Of a stretch of 64,000 nucleotides of DNA, positions 1 to 9,771 are shown piece by piece. The notes below the pieces were generated by a model that saw only the letters and a program-made list of their open reading frames with translations, did not search any database and was not told where the DNA came from. This DNA comes from Pseudomonas fluorescens (lineage in GTDB: Bacteria; Pseudomonadota; Gammaproteobacteria; Pseudomonadales; Pseudomonadaceae). The stretch is taken from contig NZ_MRST01000020.1 in assembly GCF_001902145.1 (NCBI RefSeq), forward strand, positions 62,001-126,000. The letters are read 5' to 3'. Position numbers and translations under genes: made by a program. Numbering within the stretch: position 1 is the first letter of the stretch; every line of letters begins with the position of its first letter.

Positions 1-1104
1 AGACAGGGGAATGGTAATGACCGGAATCACCACAGAGCGTAGCGATCCCAGGAACATAAACACCACGATGACCACGATCAATACAGCCTCCAGCAACGTG
101 ATGACGACCTCGTCGATGGACGCGTGAATAAATTGTGTGGAATCAAAGGCTATATCTGCGCCTAGTTCGGGAGGCAGCTTGGACTGCAGTTCAAGCATCA
201 GCGTGCGTACCTCCCGGCCCAGTTCCAGAGGGTTAGCGCCGGGTGCAGGCTTGATGCTGATATAGGTGGCGGGTACACCCTTGTATGAACTGAAGCTGTT
301 GTAGTTTTCCGAACCCATTTCGACCTTTGCCACGTCACCGAGGCGAACCTGGCTTTCGCCGTCGCTTTTCAGGGGAATCGCGCTGAAGTCTTGCGCGGTG
401 CGCAGCAATGTATTGACGTTGACGCTGGTGACCACGTAGTCGCCGGTGACCTCACCGGCGGTTGATTGCACATTGTGATGACTGATCGCCTGGCTGATAT
501 CGGTGGCACTCAAACCGAACCCGGCCAGCTTGATCGGGTCTAGCCACAAGCGCATTGCCAGGGTCTGGTTGCCGATAATGTCGGCAGCGGCCATGCCAGG
601 CAAAGTCGTCAATCGAGGTTGTATGACCCTTTCAAGGTAGTCGGTGACTTGGGCGCTGTTCATCGTTTGGCTGGAAAAGCTCAGGTACATCAAGGCCGTA
701 GACTCGGCGGAGACTTTACTCAATGTAGGGTCCTGGGCCTCTCGTGGCAGTTGGCTGCGCACCTCATTGACTTTTGCCAGCAGCTCGGTAAACAAGCGGT
801 CGCTGTCGGCACCGTTACGACCGTGGATCGAGATGACAGACACATTCTGGCGGCTCGCGGACTTTATGTAGTCGATACCCTCTACGCTTGCCAGATTCTT
901 CTGGAGCGGCTGAGTCACTTGGGTCTGGATGGACTCTGCATTGGCACCGGGGTACAGCGTGGTGACGGTGATCAGAGCCGTTTCTATTTGCGGGTATTGG
1001 CGCAATGGCAACTGGTAATAGGCTTGTACTCCCAACAATAAAATCAACAGGCTGACTACTGTGGCCAGTACCGGGCGCTGAATGAACAGGTCGGTGAATT
1101 TCAT
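1..1104 (-). CDS. RND efflux transporter, inner-membrane pump (N-terminal part)
   Basis: The reverse strand is open from an ATG at 1104 to the window edge, giving 368 codons of a protein that is normally about 1000-1050 residues. It starts MKFTDLFIQRPVLATVVSLL, the usual HAE1/AcrB-type start. TM1 spans about residues 10-29, followed by porter-domain sequence (YPGANAESIQTQVTQPLQ) and the start of TM2 near residue 340 (VVITLLEAVLIVVIVVFMFL). Such pumps use the proton gradient to expel drugs or metabolites from periplasm or membrane through an adaptor and an outer-membrane channel. The ATG overlaps the adaptor stop codon by 4 nt, so the two are translationally coupled. The sequence looks closest to the MexI/MexW branch. 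Position beside the imelysin operon recalls mexVW of P. aeruginosa, but that is from memory. The C-terminal two thirds lie outside the window. Confidence 0.93.
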   Translation of the reverse strand, partial: MKFTDLFIQRPVLATVVSLLILLLGVQAYYQLPLRQYPQIETALITVTTLYPGANAESIQTQVTQPLQKNLASVEGIDYIKSASRQNVSVISIHGRNGADSDRLFTELLAKVNEVRSQLPREAQDPTLSKVSAESTALMYLSFSSQTMNSAQVTDYLERVIQPRLTTLPGMAAADIIGNQTLAMRLWLDPIKLAGFGLSATDISQAISHHNVQSTAGEVTGDYVVTSVNVNTLLRTAQDFSAIPLKSDGESQVRLGDVAKVEMGSENYNSFSSYKGVPATYISIKPAPGANPLELGREVRTLMLELQSKLPPELGADIAFDSTQFIHASIDEVVITLLEAVLIVVIVVFMFLGSLRSVVIPVITIPLS

Positions 1105-2255
1105 GGCTCAGTGCCTTGGCTGCCGGTACGGGCGGAGTCGGGAGGGAAGCTTCTGTCAGCGCTGATTCGAATCGCTGCACCCTGTTTGAGCTTGAGTTGG
1201 CCTGCGGTGACCACTTGCTCGCCTGCGGCCAGACCTTGACTGATGATGACTTGGCCATCGCGTCGTTCGCCGGTCTTGACCAGGCGTTGTTCGGCGATTT
1301 GCACTGTGCCCGGTGATACACCTGGCGGGACTTCCAAGCCATCTCGTTGCGACACGACATACACGTACTGCCCATAAGGGCTGTAACTGATTGCGCTCTC
1401 CGGGACAGTCACGTGCCGCTCAGGTATTGCCAGTTGCACCAGCAGGCTGGCGTACATGCCGGGCAGTAGGCGATTCTCTGGATTGGGCAGGGTTGCACGT
1501 ACTCTGACATTACGGGTGCTGTCATCGACGATAGGGTTAATGGCACTGACGGTGGCAAGTGTGTGTTCCCCCGGGCGAGCGGAAACTTCTACGGCTACCG
1601 ACTGACCCACTTCAATCAGGTGAACTGCCTGCTCCGGCACGTGGAAGTCGACGTACAGGCTGCTGGTGTCTTGAAGGCTGGCGATCACCGAGGTGCTTTG
1701 CAGATAGTCGCCGATGTCGACCTGGCGGATGCCGATCGTGCCGCTGAAGGGCGCTGTGATTGATTTTTTCGCCAAGGCTGCGGTGGACTGTTCAACTAGC
1801 GCATTGTGGCGGTTGAACTCAGAAGAAAGTCGATCAAATTCGCTCAGTGAAATAGCCTGGCTTTCAACGAGCTTCTGACCTCGCTCGAACTCCTGTCGGG
1901 CCAAATGACGGTTGGCCAGGGCCACGTCTAACTGCGCCTTCTCCATCTTGTTGTCTAACTGCAACAATGTTTGCCCGGCTGTGATCGACTGCCCGGAGTC
2001 GAAGTGCATTTCGGTCACCACGCCCGGGACTTCGATACTCAGGTCAATACCTTGAAGCGCTCTGAGGCTGCCGGCTGCAGGCAATTTGGGCTGCCAGGTC
2101 TGTTCGACAGCAACTGCCACGGTTACGCTGATGGGGGCGTCGGGCGCATGCAGTAATGCCAGTTGCTGCTTTATCCAGATTGCTTTATACCCCGCCAGAA
2201 TGGACACAACGATAAGGACGATGATGAGCATCGTGACCATGTTGCGGCCAGGCAT
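1101..2255 (-). CDS. RND efflux periplasmic adaptor (membrane fusion protein)
   Basis: 384 residues. An N-terminal membrane anchor (about residues 8-25, no lipobox cysteine) is followed by the split biotinyl-lipoyl motif (GVVTEMHFDSGQSITAGQTL), an alpha-helical hairpin around residues 100-160 (LDVALANRHLARQEFERGQKL) and the beta-barrel and membrane-proximal domains (ITAPFSGTIGIRQVDIGDYL; VTVPESAI). The adaptor connects the inner-membrane pump to an outer-membrane channel. It is the first gene of the pair: a good Shine-Dalgarno AAGGAG lies 6-7 nt before the ATG, and the stop overlaps the pump start (ATGA). No outer-membrane channel gene or regulator lies upstream, so a shared OprM-like channel is likely. 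MexH- or MexV-like by appearance; substrate unknown. Confidence 0.93.
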   Translation of the reverse strand: MPGRNMVTMLIIVLIVVSILAGYKAIWIKQQLALLHAPDAPISVTVAVAVEQTWQPKLPAAGSLRALQGIDLSIEVPGVVTEMHFDSGQSITAGQTLLQLDNKMEKAQLDVALANRHLARQEFERGQKLVESQAISLSEFDRLSSEFNRHNALVEQSTAALAKKSITAPFSGTIGIRQVDIGDYLQSTSVIASLQDTSSLYVDFHVPEQAVHLIEVGQSVAVEVSARPGEHTLATVSAINPIVDDSTRNVRVRATLPNPENRLLPGMYASLLVQLAIPERHVTVPESAISYSPYGQYVYVVSQRDGLEVPPGVSPGTVQIAEQRLVKTGERRDGQVIISQGLAAGEQVVTAGQLKLKQGAAIRISADRSFPPDSARTGSQGTEP

Positions 2256-2449
2256 AGGTAACTCCTTGGGGACGACGGCGAGGGGCGCTCATTGTCATCA
2301 AGGCTGGTACGAAGGATAAGGCAGAAAGTCTCGCAGGACTGTGGGAAGAAGAGCTTCCCCTCAGTAGGACATTTACTGAGGTAATGCGTGAACACGGGTG
2401 TTCAGCCGCTCACGTGCTTGCCAAGCGGGAGCGGCCATTGCCATGGGAT

Positions 2450-3550
2450 TCAGACCAGGTGCAAGTGGTTGTCCCAAAAGCCCGCGGGCAATTCCAACGG
2501 TTTGGCCAGCAACTGCTCCTGGCGGCAATCATAGAAGCGGCACCGCCCCTGTCCTGATGTCACGACAAACCCATCCGCCACCGCACCCACCCCTGCACAG
2601 TCAGGCAAGGGCCCATCCAGGCGCAGTTCGGCGGTGTCCATGTCCCAGATAAAAAAGCGATTGCCGCGAGGTGCTGTCAACGCCACCAGGCGCAGTTCGC
2701 TGTGCACCGCCACGCTGGCGGTGTAATGCCCCATCGCCTGCAACTGTTGGTCAGCCACCGGGAACGCCACGAACGGCTGCCCCGGGCGCTTGATCGCCAG
2801 CAGCTCGGAACGCTCCTGGGACGGGCCCATGAACTGCTGCCCGGTCAGGATGGTGCCATCGCTGGCGATGCCCATGTGCCGCACGCTGTTCATCTGCTGG
2901 GCCAGGGTTTCCTTGCTGATCAGGCTGCCGTCGCGCCGCATCAGCACCAGGCTCGGCTCCATGGCATTGAGGTTCATCTCTACCCGGCTTTCGGCTTCGG
3001 TGCGAATGCCACCGTTGGCCACGATCAGCGTCTCGCCGTCGGGCATCCACGAGACTTGATGCGGGCCGATGCCGTGGGTAGAGATCTCGCCGCTGTGCAC
3101 CAGCCGCTCACCTTCAAACTTATACACACCCAACAGGCCGCGGCCAGGGTCGGAAGTGTCGTTCTCGGTGGCGTACAGCCAGTCACCGCTCTTGTGGATC
3201 ACCGCATGGCCATAGAAATGGCGGTTGGCGTTGGAGGTGATGGTTTGCAGCAGCCTGCCATCGCGCAGGTCGATCAGGTAACTCTCGGTGCCCGGCCGAC
3301 GGGCCACGAACAGCGCAATCGGCAATGTCGGGTGGTTAATGATGTCATGGCAGCGCTGGCCGACCTGGGTGGCAAATACCGGCTTGCCGTCCAGGCGATA
3401 GCCGACAGCGTAGTGCTTGCCGTCGGCATCATCGCGCGCCGACAGCAGCAGCGGGCCTTTGTCTTTGTGCTTGAACAGCGTCCAGCCACCCAAGGTGATA
3501 GCGCTGAGCAACACGCTGCCCACCGCCAAAGCCTGTCGCCTGAGCATCAT
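2450..3550 (-). CDS. DUF1513 beta-propeller-like exported protein of the imelysin operon
   Basis: 366 residues. It starts MMLRRQALAVGSVLLSAITL, an Arg-rich n-region and hydrophobic core suggesting export (possibly Tat-like, RRQ). The rest contains repeated beta-strand blocks (HYAVGYRLDG, LIDLRDGRLLQTI, HGIGPHQVSWMPDGETLIVANGG) typical of DUF1513, which is predicted to fold as a propeller. The function is not established. The start overlaps the imelysin stop by one base (TGATG), and the gene is last in a di-haem protein / imelysin / DUF1513 operon. That context suggests a periplasmic role in iron acquisition or sensing. No metal-binding or catalytic motif could be assigned. Confidence 0.85.
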   Translation of the reverse strand: MMLRRQALAVGSVLLSAITLGGWTLFKHKDKGPLLLSARDDADGKHYAVGYRLDGKPVFATQVGQRCHDIINHPTLPIALFVARRPGTESYLIDLRDGRLLQTITSNANRHFYGHAVIHKSGDWLYATENDTSDPGRGLLGVYKFEGERLVHSGEISTHGIGPHQVSWMPDGETLIVANGGIRTEAESRVEMNLNAMEPSLVLMRRDGSLISKETLAQQMNSVRHMGIASDGTILTGQQFMGPSQERSELLAIKRPGQPFVAFPVADQQLQAMGHYTASVAVHSELRLVALTAPRGNRFFIWDMDTAELRLDGPLPDCAGVGAVADGFVVTSGQGRCRFYDCRQEQLLAKPLELPAGFWDNHLHLV

Positions 3551-4614
3551 CAGTCACCGTCGTTGGCGTTAAAGCCCAGTTGTACGCCCAGCGCCTTGGC
3601 CAGTTCACCTTCATGCAGGCGGTGGACTACGTTGAGGCTGTCGTAGATGTCGTTGAGTTGCTGGCGCCCGGCGTCGTCGTTCAACAATTCGTTGAGGGTG
3701 CGCTGGTTGCTGGCGAACAGTTTCAGCGACGCTGCGTAGGCGGCGTCGATTTTCTCGGCCAGTGGTTTCTGGTCCGTCGGCAGCAGGCCACGCAGGCCTT
3801 TGTTATCGACGCCCACCCACACGGTCTGAGCCGCGGCGAGGCTGGCTTCCAGGCTTTGCAGGGACGACTGGCTGCGCCAGGCATCGGCCTGGAACGGTTG
3901 CGGGATGCCCTTGGTCTGGCGGCCCATTGGGGTGCCGAGTTTTTTCTTCAGGGTGTCCAGGGCGGTCACTTGCACGCGCAGCAGGTCGGCGATGGCTTCG
4001 TGGGAGTCAGCGTAGCGCTGGTTCGGAAACTTGGTCATCTGCGCGAGCATGCCGTCGGTGCTGTTCCAACTGGCCAGGATTTCTTCGGCCAGGACTTTCT
4101 GGCGTTCACCGATCGCCATCAGCAGCGGGCAATAACGTGCTTTCTGGGCTTCGTCGGCGACGTCGGGCTTGGCGTCGTAGAGGATGTATTCGTAGGCCGA
4201 CAGGCCCTGCACCACCACGCTGGATTTCGCCAGGGCCGCGGCGTCGATCTGCGGCTGGGCGCTGACCAGTTGCTCGACCTGGCGGCCCACCAGGTTCTTC
4301 TTGTCTGGCCAGAATTGCACCTGCCACGCACGGTTGCCTTCGGCCAGCGGGCCGATCAGCAGCGGTTGCAACTCGGCCCAGGCTTTTTGCGCGTGCAGGA
4401 AGTCGGCGCGGGCGGTGTCCAGGCTTTCCTTGCCTTGGCAGTAGGCCAGGGCGCTGACGGCCAACTGACGGTCGGCCTCAACCCAGCGGCTGTAGGTCGG
4501 CAGGATCACTTGCTTGGCGATGGCCGCCGAGGTCACCGCTTGCGGGTCCTGGGGCGAGCAGGCGCCCAAGGCCAGGGCGGCGAGGCTGGTGAACAACAAC
4601 TTGGGACGAAACAT
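3550..4614 (-). CDS. Imelysin-family (M75-like) lipoprotein
   Basis: 354 residues. The signal peptide has a lipobox LGAC with the lipidated Cys at residue 19, so a periplasm-facing lipoprotein is expected. The body is alpha-helical with the imelysin fold signature regions (YSRWVEADRQLAVSALAYC; FWPDKKNLVGRQVEQLV). The family's GxHxxE motif is replaced by GLSAYE, so the His proposed as metal ligand is absent. This copy may therefore not bind iron in the same way as canonical imelysins. The start has AAGGGAG upstream. It lies 31 nt downstream of the di-haem gene and overlaps DUF1513. Imelysin-like proteins in Pseudomonas are iron-regulated and thought to act in iron uptake rather than proteolysis (family knowledge). 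Confidence 0.88.
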   Translation of the reverse strand: MFRPKLLFTSLAALALGACSPQDPQAVTSAAIAKQVILPTYSRWVEADRQLAVSALAYCQGKESLDTARADFLHAQKAWAELQPLLIGPLAEGNRAWQVQFWPDKKNLVGRQVEQLVSAQPQIDAAALAKSSVVVQGLSAYEYILYDAKPDVADEAQKARYCPLLMAIGERQKVLAEEILASWNSTDGMLAQMTKFPNQRYADSHEAIADLLRVQVTALDTLKKKLGTPMGRQTKGIPQPFQADAWRSQSSLQSLEASLAAAQTVWVGVDNKGLRGLLPTDQKPLAEKIDAAYAASLKLFASNQRTLNELLNDDAGRQQLNDIYDSLNVVHRLHEGELAKALGVQLGFNANDGD

Positions 4615-4645
4615 GTCGAGCTCCCTTCTGTAAGTGGGGCAGAGC

Positions 4646-6085
4646 TTATAAAGAATTCAGGAACGCCAGCAACGCAGCACGCTGCTCGGCATTAAACGAC
4701 AAAACATGTTGCTGCGCCGCTTGGGCTTCACCGCCATGCCACAGCACGGCTTCAAGCAGGTTGCGTGCGCGGCCGTCATGCAGGAACTGGGTGTGGCCAC
4801 TCACGGTTTGCGTCAGGCCAATGCCCCACAGCGGCGGGGTGCGCCAGTCGCGGCCAGTGGCTTTGAATTCGCTACGGTTGTCGGCCAGGCCTTCGCCCAT
4901 ATCGTGCAGCAGCAGGTCGCTGTAGGGGCGAATCAACTGGTTGGCCAGTTCAGGTTCGGCGGCATTGGCGGCGGTGGTGAAGCTGGGCTTGTGACAGCCC
5001 TGGCAACCGGCCTGGTAGAACAGGTTCTTGCCGGCCAGCACTTGCGACGTATCAATGTCCCTGCGTGCGGGCACCGCGAGATTGCGGGTGTAGAACAGCA
5101 CCAGGCGCAGGATGTTATCGCTGACTTCCGGCTCACCCTGCGGGCCATTGCCGTTGGGCGCCTGTTTGCAGGCCACTTGGGCGTCGGTGCAGTCATCGAA
5201 GGGTCTCAAGGAGGTGGTGAGGCCCATATCACCCGAAAACGCGTGAACGTTTTGTTGATTGAGGTTGGGCTGCCCGGCTTTCCAGCCAAAACGCCCGAGG
5301 ACGGTTTTGGCCTGAGCGTCATCCCAGACCCAATTGGCGCGGCCCACGATGGCCTCTTTGTCGGCGGTATTGGGGTCGGTGTTGCGCAGGATATCGGCAT
5401 CGCTGATCGCTTCGAGCAGGCCCAGGCCGATCATCGGCGGGGCGATACGCGCCGAGAAGCGTGTATCGGGGTGCATCGGGCCGTAGCCGAGTTGGCTGAT
5501 CTGCAGGTCGGGCTTGCGTAATTCAACGAGCGTACCGTCCTTGAACCTGACGTTGACCGGTGTGTAGTCGACCCGCACCTTGCCCTCAGGCGCAACGCCG
5601 GGCACGGCCATGTCCTGGAGTTGCCCGCCGTAGACCGGCTCGGGTACCACGCCGATCTGTTCGATGAGCCTGGCGTAGGCTGGCTGCTCTGTAATAGAGG
5701 GATGAATGGACAGGCGCACCAGCATCGACACGGCATTGGGCGCGTCGGGCAGCGGCGGATGGCCACGACCATCCTTGATATGGCAGTTCTGGCAGGCGTT
5801 GGTATTGAACAGTGGGCCCAGGCCATCGCGCGCCGTGGTGGTGGACGGCGCAATCACCCACGGGTTGCGAAAGAAACTGTTGCCGACGCTGAAGTCCAGG
5901 CGCCGCGTCGGCGCCAGGTTGGCCGAGGGCAGGGAAAAGGCGTTCTGGTCGCGCTTGTTTACCGTCGCCGCGCCACCGGCCCGCGATTCACCCGGCTCTG
6001 CTTTCGTGAAGCGAGGGGCGTCATCGCAAGCAGTCAGGCTTAAAGCCATCAACGCTGCAGGCAGGTACAAAAGCGCACGGAACAT
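4646..6085 (-). CDS. Di-haem oxidoreductase-family (DHOR/DUF1111) lipoprotein
   Basis: 479 residues from the ATG at 6085. A longer frame starts at 6157, but only 6085 has an AGGA Shine-Dalgarno and a signal peptide (MFRALLYLPAALMALSLTAC, lipobox Cys at 20). Two c-type haem motifs are visible: CQNCH at about residues 98-102 and CQGCH about 270 residues later. This is the DHOR family, often labelled thiol oxidoreductase. The C-terminal part has the family's DMGEGLADNR and WRTPPLWGIG segments. The role is periplasmic electron transfer or redox chemistry, possibly ferrous iron oxidation coupled to the imelysin system (inference). It is first in the operon. A possible degenerate Fur-like sequence sits upstream. 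Confidence 0.9.
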   Translation of the reverse strand: MFRALLYLPAALMALSLTACDDAPRFTKAEPGESRAGGAATVNKRDQNAFSLPSANLAPTRRLDFSVGNSFFRNPWVIAPSTTTARDGLGPLFNTNACQNCHIKDGRGHPPLPDAPNAVSMLVRLSIHPSITEQPAYARLIEQIGVVPEPVYGGQLQDMAVPGVAPEGKVRVDYTPVNVRFKDGTLVELRKPDLQISQLGYGPMHPDTRFSARIAPPMIGLGLLEAISDADILRNTDPNTADKEAIVGRANWVWDDAQAKTVLGRFGWKAGQPNLNQQNVHAFSGDMGLTTSLRPFDDCTDAQVACKQAPNGNGPQGEPEVSDNILRLVLFYTRNLAVPARRDIDTSQVLAGKNLFYQAGCQGCHKPSFTTAANAAEPELANQLIRPYSDLLLHDMGEGLADNRSEFKATGRDWRTPPLWGIGLTQTVSGHTQFLHDGRARNLLEAVLWHGGEAQAAQQHVLSFNAEQRAALLAFLNSL

Positions 6086-6145
6086 CGAGATTCCTGGACG
6101 AGGGCAAAAAATTAAGGCGCAAAGTCTAACAGGGCAGGGCGGATT

Positions 6146-6162
6146 GAATAAGAGCAATTATC
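6146..6162 (-). promoter_or_regulatory. Possible degenerate Fur box upstream of the di-haem/imelysin operon
   Basis: On the minus strand the sequence reads GATAATTGCTCTTATTC about 60 bp upstream of the di-haem gene. The left half matches GATAAT exactly, while the right half is shifted against the 19-bp Fur consensus. It is plausible because imelysin operons are commonly iron-regulated, but the match alone is weak. Confidence 0.3.
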
Positions 6163-6225
6163 GTTTGGTGGCATCCCGATTCTTTCCCGCTAGAATGGCT
6201 GCACATTTTTTTATGGAGGTGGCCA

Positions 6226-6789
6226 ATGCAGGCTCTCGACGCTTTGCTCAACCGTGTTTCCGTGCCCCGTTTGCTCGACCCGGCACCGACCCAGGAGCAG
6301 CGCGACCTGCTGTTCGCCGCCGCCATGCGCGCGCCCGACCACGGTCAACTGCGCCCGTGGCGTTTTCTCACCGTGGAAGGCGCAGCCCGTGAACAGATGG
6401 GCACGCTGTTGGCCGAAGCCGCCCGTCTACAGGATGCCGACGCACCGCAAGCCGCTATCGACAAGGCCCAGAACGGCCCGCTGCGTGCGCCGCTGGTGGT
6501 GGTGGTGATTGCACGTGTGCAAGAGCATTTCAAAGTGCCCAAGTCCGAGCAATTGCTGGCCGCCGCCTGTGCGGCCCACGGCATTCTGCTGGCGGCGTAT
6601 GCCCAGGGTATTGGCGCGGTGTGGCGTACCGGCGAATTGTCCTACTCGGCTCATGTGGCCAAAGGCCTGGGGCTGGCGGCGAATGAAGAAGTGATTGGCT
6701 TTCTCTACCTGGGCACACCGCAGAACCCGCCGCGTACGGCGCCGAAGGAAGACCTGACGCCGTTCGTCCAGGCCTGGCCCGGCCTGTAA
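6226..6789 (+). CDS. Nitroreductase family protein (YdjA-like)
   Basis: 187 residues, a compact single-domain FMN-dependent nitroreductase. Visible family segments are the N-terminal MRAPDHGQLRPWRF (FMN contact and phosphate-binding region), the central AACAAHGILLAAYAQGIGAVWRTG and the C-terminal GFLYLGTPQ. It would reduce nitro or quinone compounds with NAD(P)H in the cytoplasm; the natural substrate is unknown. The size and the missing middle insertion match E. coli YdjA rather than NfsB. The start follows TGGAGGTGGCCA. It diverges from the di-haem operon and is followed by a REPIN. Confidence 0.9.
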   Translation: MQALDALLNRVSVPRLLDPAPTQEQRDLLFAAAMRAPDHGQLRPWRFLTVEGAAREQMGTLLAEAARLQDADAPQAAIDKAQNGPLRAPLVVVVIARVQEHFKVPKSEQLLAAACAAHGILLAAYAQGIGAVWRTGELSYSAHVAKGLGLAANEEVIGFLYLGTPQNPPRTAPKEDLTPFVQAWPGL

Positions 6790-6812
6790 TTCCCCACCAT
6801 TCTGATCTATCT

Positions 6813-6914
6813 CTGTAGGAGCGAGCTTGCTCGCGAAGAACTCGAAGGCGCCGCGTTTATTCAGGAATCACGCGTTATCGTTGACGTTTTTCGCGAGCAA
6901 GCTCGCTCCTACAG
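6813..6914. repeat. REPIN, GTAGGAGCGAGC type
   Basis: Two inverted REP sequences (ctgtaggagcgagcttgctc and its complement) bracket an interior with the CGCGTTATCGTT core found in several other copies here. It lies between the nitroreductase and the chemoreceptor, downstream of both. Confidence 0.9.
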
Positions 6915-6936
6915 GAGTCAATGTTTCAGAACCGAG

Positions 6937-9075
6937 TCAGACCCTGAACTGATCCATCAACTTCATCTGCTGGCTGGCCAGTGCATTGAGCTGGCTGCTG
7001 ATCGCTGCCGACTCGGTGGCCTGGCCGGTGAGGGTTTCGGTCACGGTGCGAATCGCCGAGACGTTGCGGTTGACCTCTTCGGCCACCGCGCTCTGCTGTT
7101 CGGCCGCGCTGGCGATTTGCAGGTTCATGTCGCTGATCACGGTGACCGCTTCGCTGATCTTGCCCAGGGCTTGCACGGCTTGATGGATCTGCCCGGCATT
7201 GCTCTGCGCCTGGTGCTGGCTGGAGTGCATGGTCGCCACTACGCCACGGGTGCCGCTCTGGATACGCTCGATCACCAGGCGGATTTCCTCGACCGAGTCC
7301 TGGGTGCGTTTGGCCAGGTTGCGCACTTCGTCGGCCACCACCGCAAAACCACGTCCGCTTTCCCCGGCGCGTGCCGCTTCAATCGCCGCATTCAACGCCA
7401 GCAGGTTGGTCTGTTCGGCAATGCTGCGGATCACCTCCAACACTGAACCGATTTGCTCGCTGTTGACCGCCAGGGCTTCGACTTCGCCCACGGCTTTGCT
7501 GACTTCGTCGGCCAGGGTGGTGATATCGCGGGTGCTCTGCTCGATGATCGACAGGCCTTCGCGAGCCGACTGGTCGGCGCCGCGTGCCGCGCTGGCGGCA
7601 TTGGAGGCGCTGTTGGCCACATCGTGGGCGGTGGCGCTCATTTCGTTCGACGCGGTGGCGACCTGGTCGATTTCACGGAACTGCACCTGCATGCCTTCGC
7701 TGGTCTGGCGCGCAATGGCGGACGACTGATCGGCCGTCCCACGAGCTTCGGTGATGCTTTGCTTGATCTGCGCAATGGTCGGCTGCAGCTTGTCGAGGAA
7801 GCGGTTGAACCAGTTCACCAGCTCGCCCAGTTCGTCTTTCTTGGTGTAGGCCAGGCGCTGGGTGAGGTCGCCGTCACCGCTGGCGATGTCCTTGAGCATG
7901 GCGGCCACACTATTGATAGGGCGGGTCACGCCAGTAGCGGTCAGCCAGATCAACAGCAAGCCCAGCAGGCCAGCGGCGGCGGCCACCAACAGGGCTTTGA
8001 GCGTGCCCGTTGCCTGGGCCTCGTCGAGTACGGCTTGCAGTTTTTCGTTGTCGGCCAGCATCACCGCTTTGGGCAGCTTGATCAACACACCCCAGGATCT
8101 GGCACCGGCAATCGGCTTGAGGGGGTACACGGCACGAATGGTGTCGTCCTGTTCACGGATAACAGGCCGGTCATTGGCGAGCAGTTGCACAATCTCCTTG
8201 CCTTCGGCGCCGATGCTGTCGATCAGGTTCTTGCCGACTTTGGCCGGTTCACCGCTGTAGGCGGCGATCAGGCCGGTGCTGGACACAATCTCCAGGTGGG
8301 CGGCGCCGTTGAACAGGTCTTTTTGCGCAGCATCGGTGGTCGCTTGCAGGGCGGTGAGGGCGATGTCCACGCCGACGACACCGATGACTTTGCCTTCGAC
8401 GATCAGCGGCAAGGAAATAGTGGTCATCAGTACCGGTTTGCCGGCCACCGTGTCTTCGTACGGGTCCAGCAGGCAAGTGCTGCGTGTGTCCCGTGGGCAG
8501 GTGTACCAGATGTTGTAGGGCGTGCCGCTGAGGTTGAGGGTGGTCTTGGTCAGGTCATCTTCGACCATGATGGTGTTCTGACCTTCGCCGCCAGCCCGGC
8601 TCCAGTAGCTGGAAAACCGGCCTTTTTCATTGGAGACGCGCGCCTTGTCGTCGATGAATTCACTGTCCTTGCCATCCAGCCCGTTGGGTTCGAACGACAA
8701 CCAGATGCCCAGCACTTTGGTGTTGCGCTCGAACGCGGTTTTGACGCTGCGGTTGATTTCTTCACGCAGGGCCAAGGCTTCAAGGGAACGCTGGGTGCCC
8801 AACTGGCGCAGGTCTTTGATCTGGTCGGCAAGGGCTGTGACCACCAGCAGGTTTTCGCCGAAGGTCTGCTGCAAGTGGCCGGCCTGTTCGGCCGCTTTGG
8901 ATTGCAGCAACTGCTCCACGCTGGCGGTGAGCATTCGTGAGCTTGAATCACTGACCAACCGATCGTTCTGGTTGGTGTTGTAGATAGTGATGCCGACCAC
9001 CAGTGCAATCACACCCAGCAGACACAGGCCGGACAGCAACACGATTTTCAAGCGAATGGAGAGGGTGTCGAACAT
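6937..9075 (-). CDS. Methyl-accepting chemotaxis protein with dCache domain
   Basis: 712 residues from ATG 9075 ([20 protein letters not shown]). The frame extends upstream to 9165, but that part is not protein-like. TM1 covers about residues 10-30, followed by a large periplasmic double-Cache domain to about residue 345, TM2 ([19 protein letters not shown]), a HAMP domain ([20 protein letters not shown]) and the signalling domain with the conserved hairpin tip ([32 protein letters not shown]). It senses a ligand outside the inner membrane and signals to CheA/CheW. The ligand is unknown: the amino-acid-type Cache motif seen in the second chemoreceptor at 48705-50594 is not evident. Monocistronic. 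Confidence 0.93.
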   Translation of the reverse strand: MFDTLSIRLKIVLLSGLCLLGVIALVVGITIYNTNQNDRLVSDSSSRMLTASVEQLLQSKAAEQAGHLQQTFGENLLVVTALADQIKDLRQLGTQRSLEALALREEINRSVKTAFERNTKVLGIWLSFEPNGLDGKDSEFIDDKARVSNEKGRFSSYWSRAGGEGQNTIMVEDDLTKTTLNLSGTPYNIWYTCPRDTRSTCLLDPYEDTVAGKPVLMTTISLPLIVEGKVIGVVGVDIALTALQATTDAAQKDLFNGAAHLEIVSSTGLIAAYSGEPAKVGKNLIDSIGAEGKEIVQLLANDRPVIREQDDTIRAVYPLKPIAGARSWGVLIKLPKAVMLADNEKLQAVLDEAQATGTLKALLVAAAAGLLGLLLIWLTATGVTRPINSVAAMLKDIASGDGDLTQRLAYTKKDELGELVNWFNRFLDKLQPTIAQIKQSITEARGTADQSSAIARQTSEGMQVQFREIDQVATASNEMSATAHDVANSASNAASAARGADQSAREGLSIIEQSTRDITTLADEVSKAVGEVEALAVNSEQIGSVLEVIRSIAEQTNLLALNAAIEAARAGESGRGFAVVADEVRNLAKRTQDSVEEIRLVIERIQSGTRGVVATMHSSQHQAQSNAGQIHQAVQALGKISEAVTVISDMNLQIASAAEQQSAVAEEVNRNVSAIRTVTETLTGQATESAAISSQLNALASQQMKLMDQFRV

Positions 9076-9213
9076 AGGTTCACTCACGAATGGACTTGTT
9101 GGAATGCACGCAAACGCGCCAAGTCCATTCGGCGTCATGCCTGAAACATCGGCGTCACAAATCAATTCATGAGGAACAGGCGATGAGCGGTAGGAAAGCG
9201 CCTACACGCAGCC

Positions 9214-9615
9214 TCAGGCGGGCCGTACGAGCTGTTCGGGGCGGGACCAGATCCACAGGTTGCCCAGGCTCATCCCGGCAATCGCCAGGTACACCGGCCA
9301 GCCGTGATCGAGCATCACCAGCATCAGCACGGCGCATAGCAACATGCTCAGTGTGGCGCTGACCTTGGCGCGGCGGGCGATGATCTTGCCGTTGCGCCAG
9401 TTGGACAGGATCGGCCCGAACAGGCGATGGTTTTCCAACCAGGCGCTGAGACGCGGCGAGCTTTTGGTGGCGGCCCAGGCGGCGAGCAGGACGAATTCGG
9501 TGGTGGGCAACCCCGGTATGACAATCGCCACCAAGCCGATGCCCAGGCTGACGTAGGCCAGCAGGCCAAAGAGGACTTGGGCGATTTTGGAGGAGGATTG
9601 GGGTTTGCCGGTCAT
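9214..9615 (-). CDS. DUF454 (YbaN-type) inner-membrane protein
   Basis: 133 residues. Hydrophobic segments lie at about residues 13-35 (LFGLLAYVSLGIGLVAIVIPGLPTT) and in two stretches near 88-122. The PGLPTTEFVLLAAWAATKSSPRL segment is the DUF454 hallmark. The family is small, integral in the inner membrane and of unknown function. The gene is flanked by the chemoreceptor and a REPIN and shows no operon partner. Confidence 0.88.
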   Translation of the reverse strand: MTGKPQSSSKIAQVLFGLLAYVSLGIGLVAIVIPGLPTTEFVLLAAWAATKSSPRLSAWLENHRLFGPILSNWRNGKIIARRAKVSATLSMLLCAVLMLVMLDHGWPVYLAIAGMSLGNLWIWSRPEQLVRPA

Positions 9616-9656
9616 GGGTAGGGAGATCGCAGAAAATCAATTTGAAATGAGGGCTA

Positions 9657-9750
9657 AATGTGGGAGCGGGCTTGCTCGCGAATGCGGTGTATCAGTCGCC
9701 TGATCTGTTGGCTGACCTACTGCATTCGCGAGCAAGCCCGCTCCCACATT
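9657..9750. repeat. REPIN, GTGGGAGCGGGC type
   Basis: Inverted pair of the form aatgtgggagcgggcttgct ... agcaagcccgctcccacatt. The interior begins gcgaatgcggtgt, as in the copy at 24257-24350. It sits between the DUF454 gene and the haem oxygenase gene. Confidence 0.9.
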
Positions 9751-9771
9751 TGATTGCATTTCAATCCAGGG

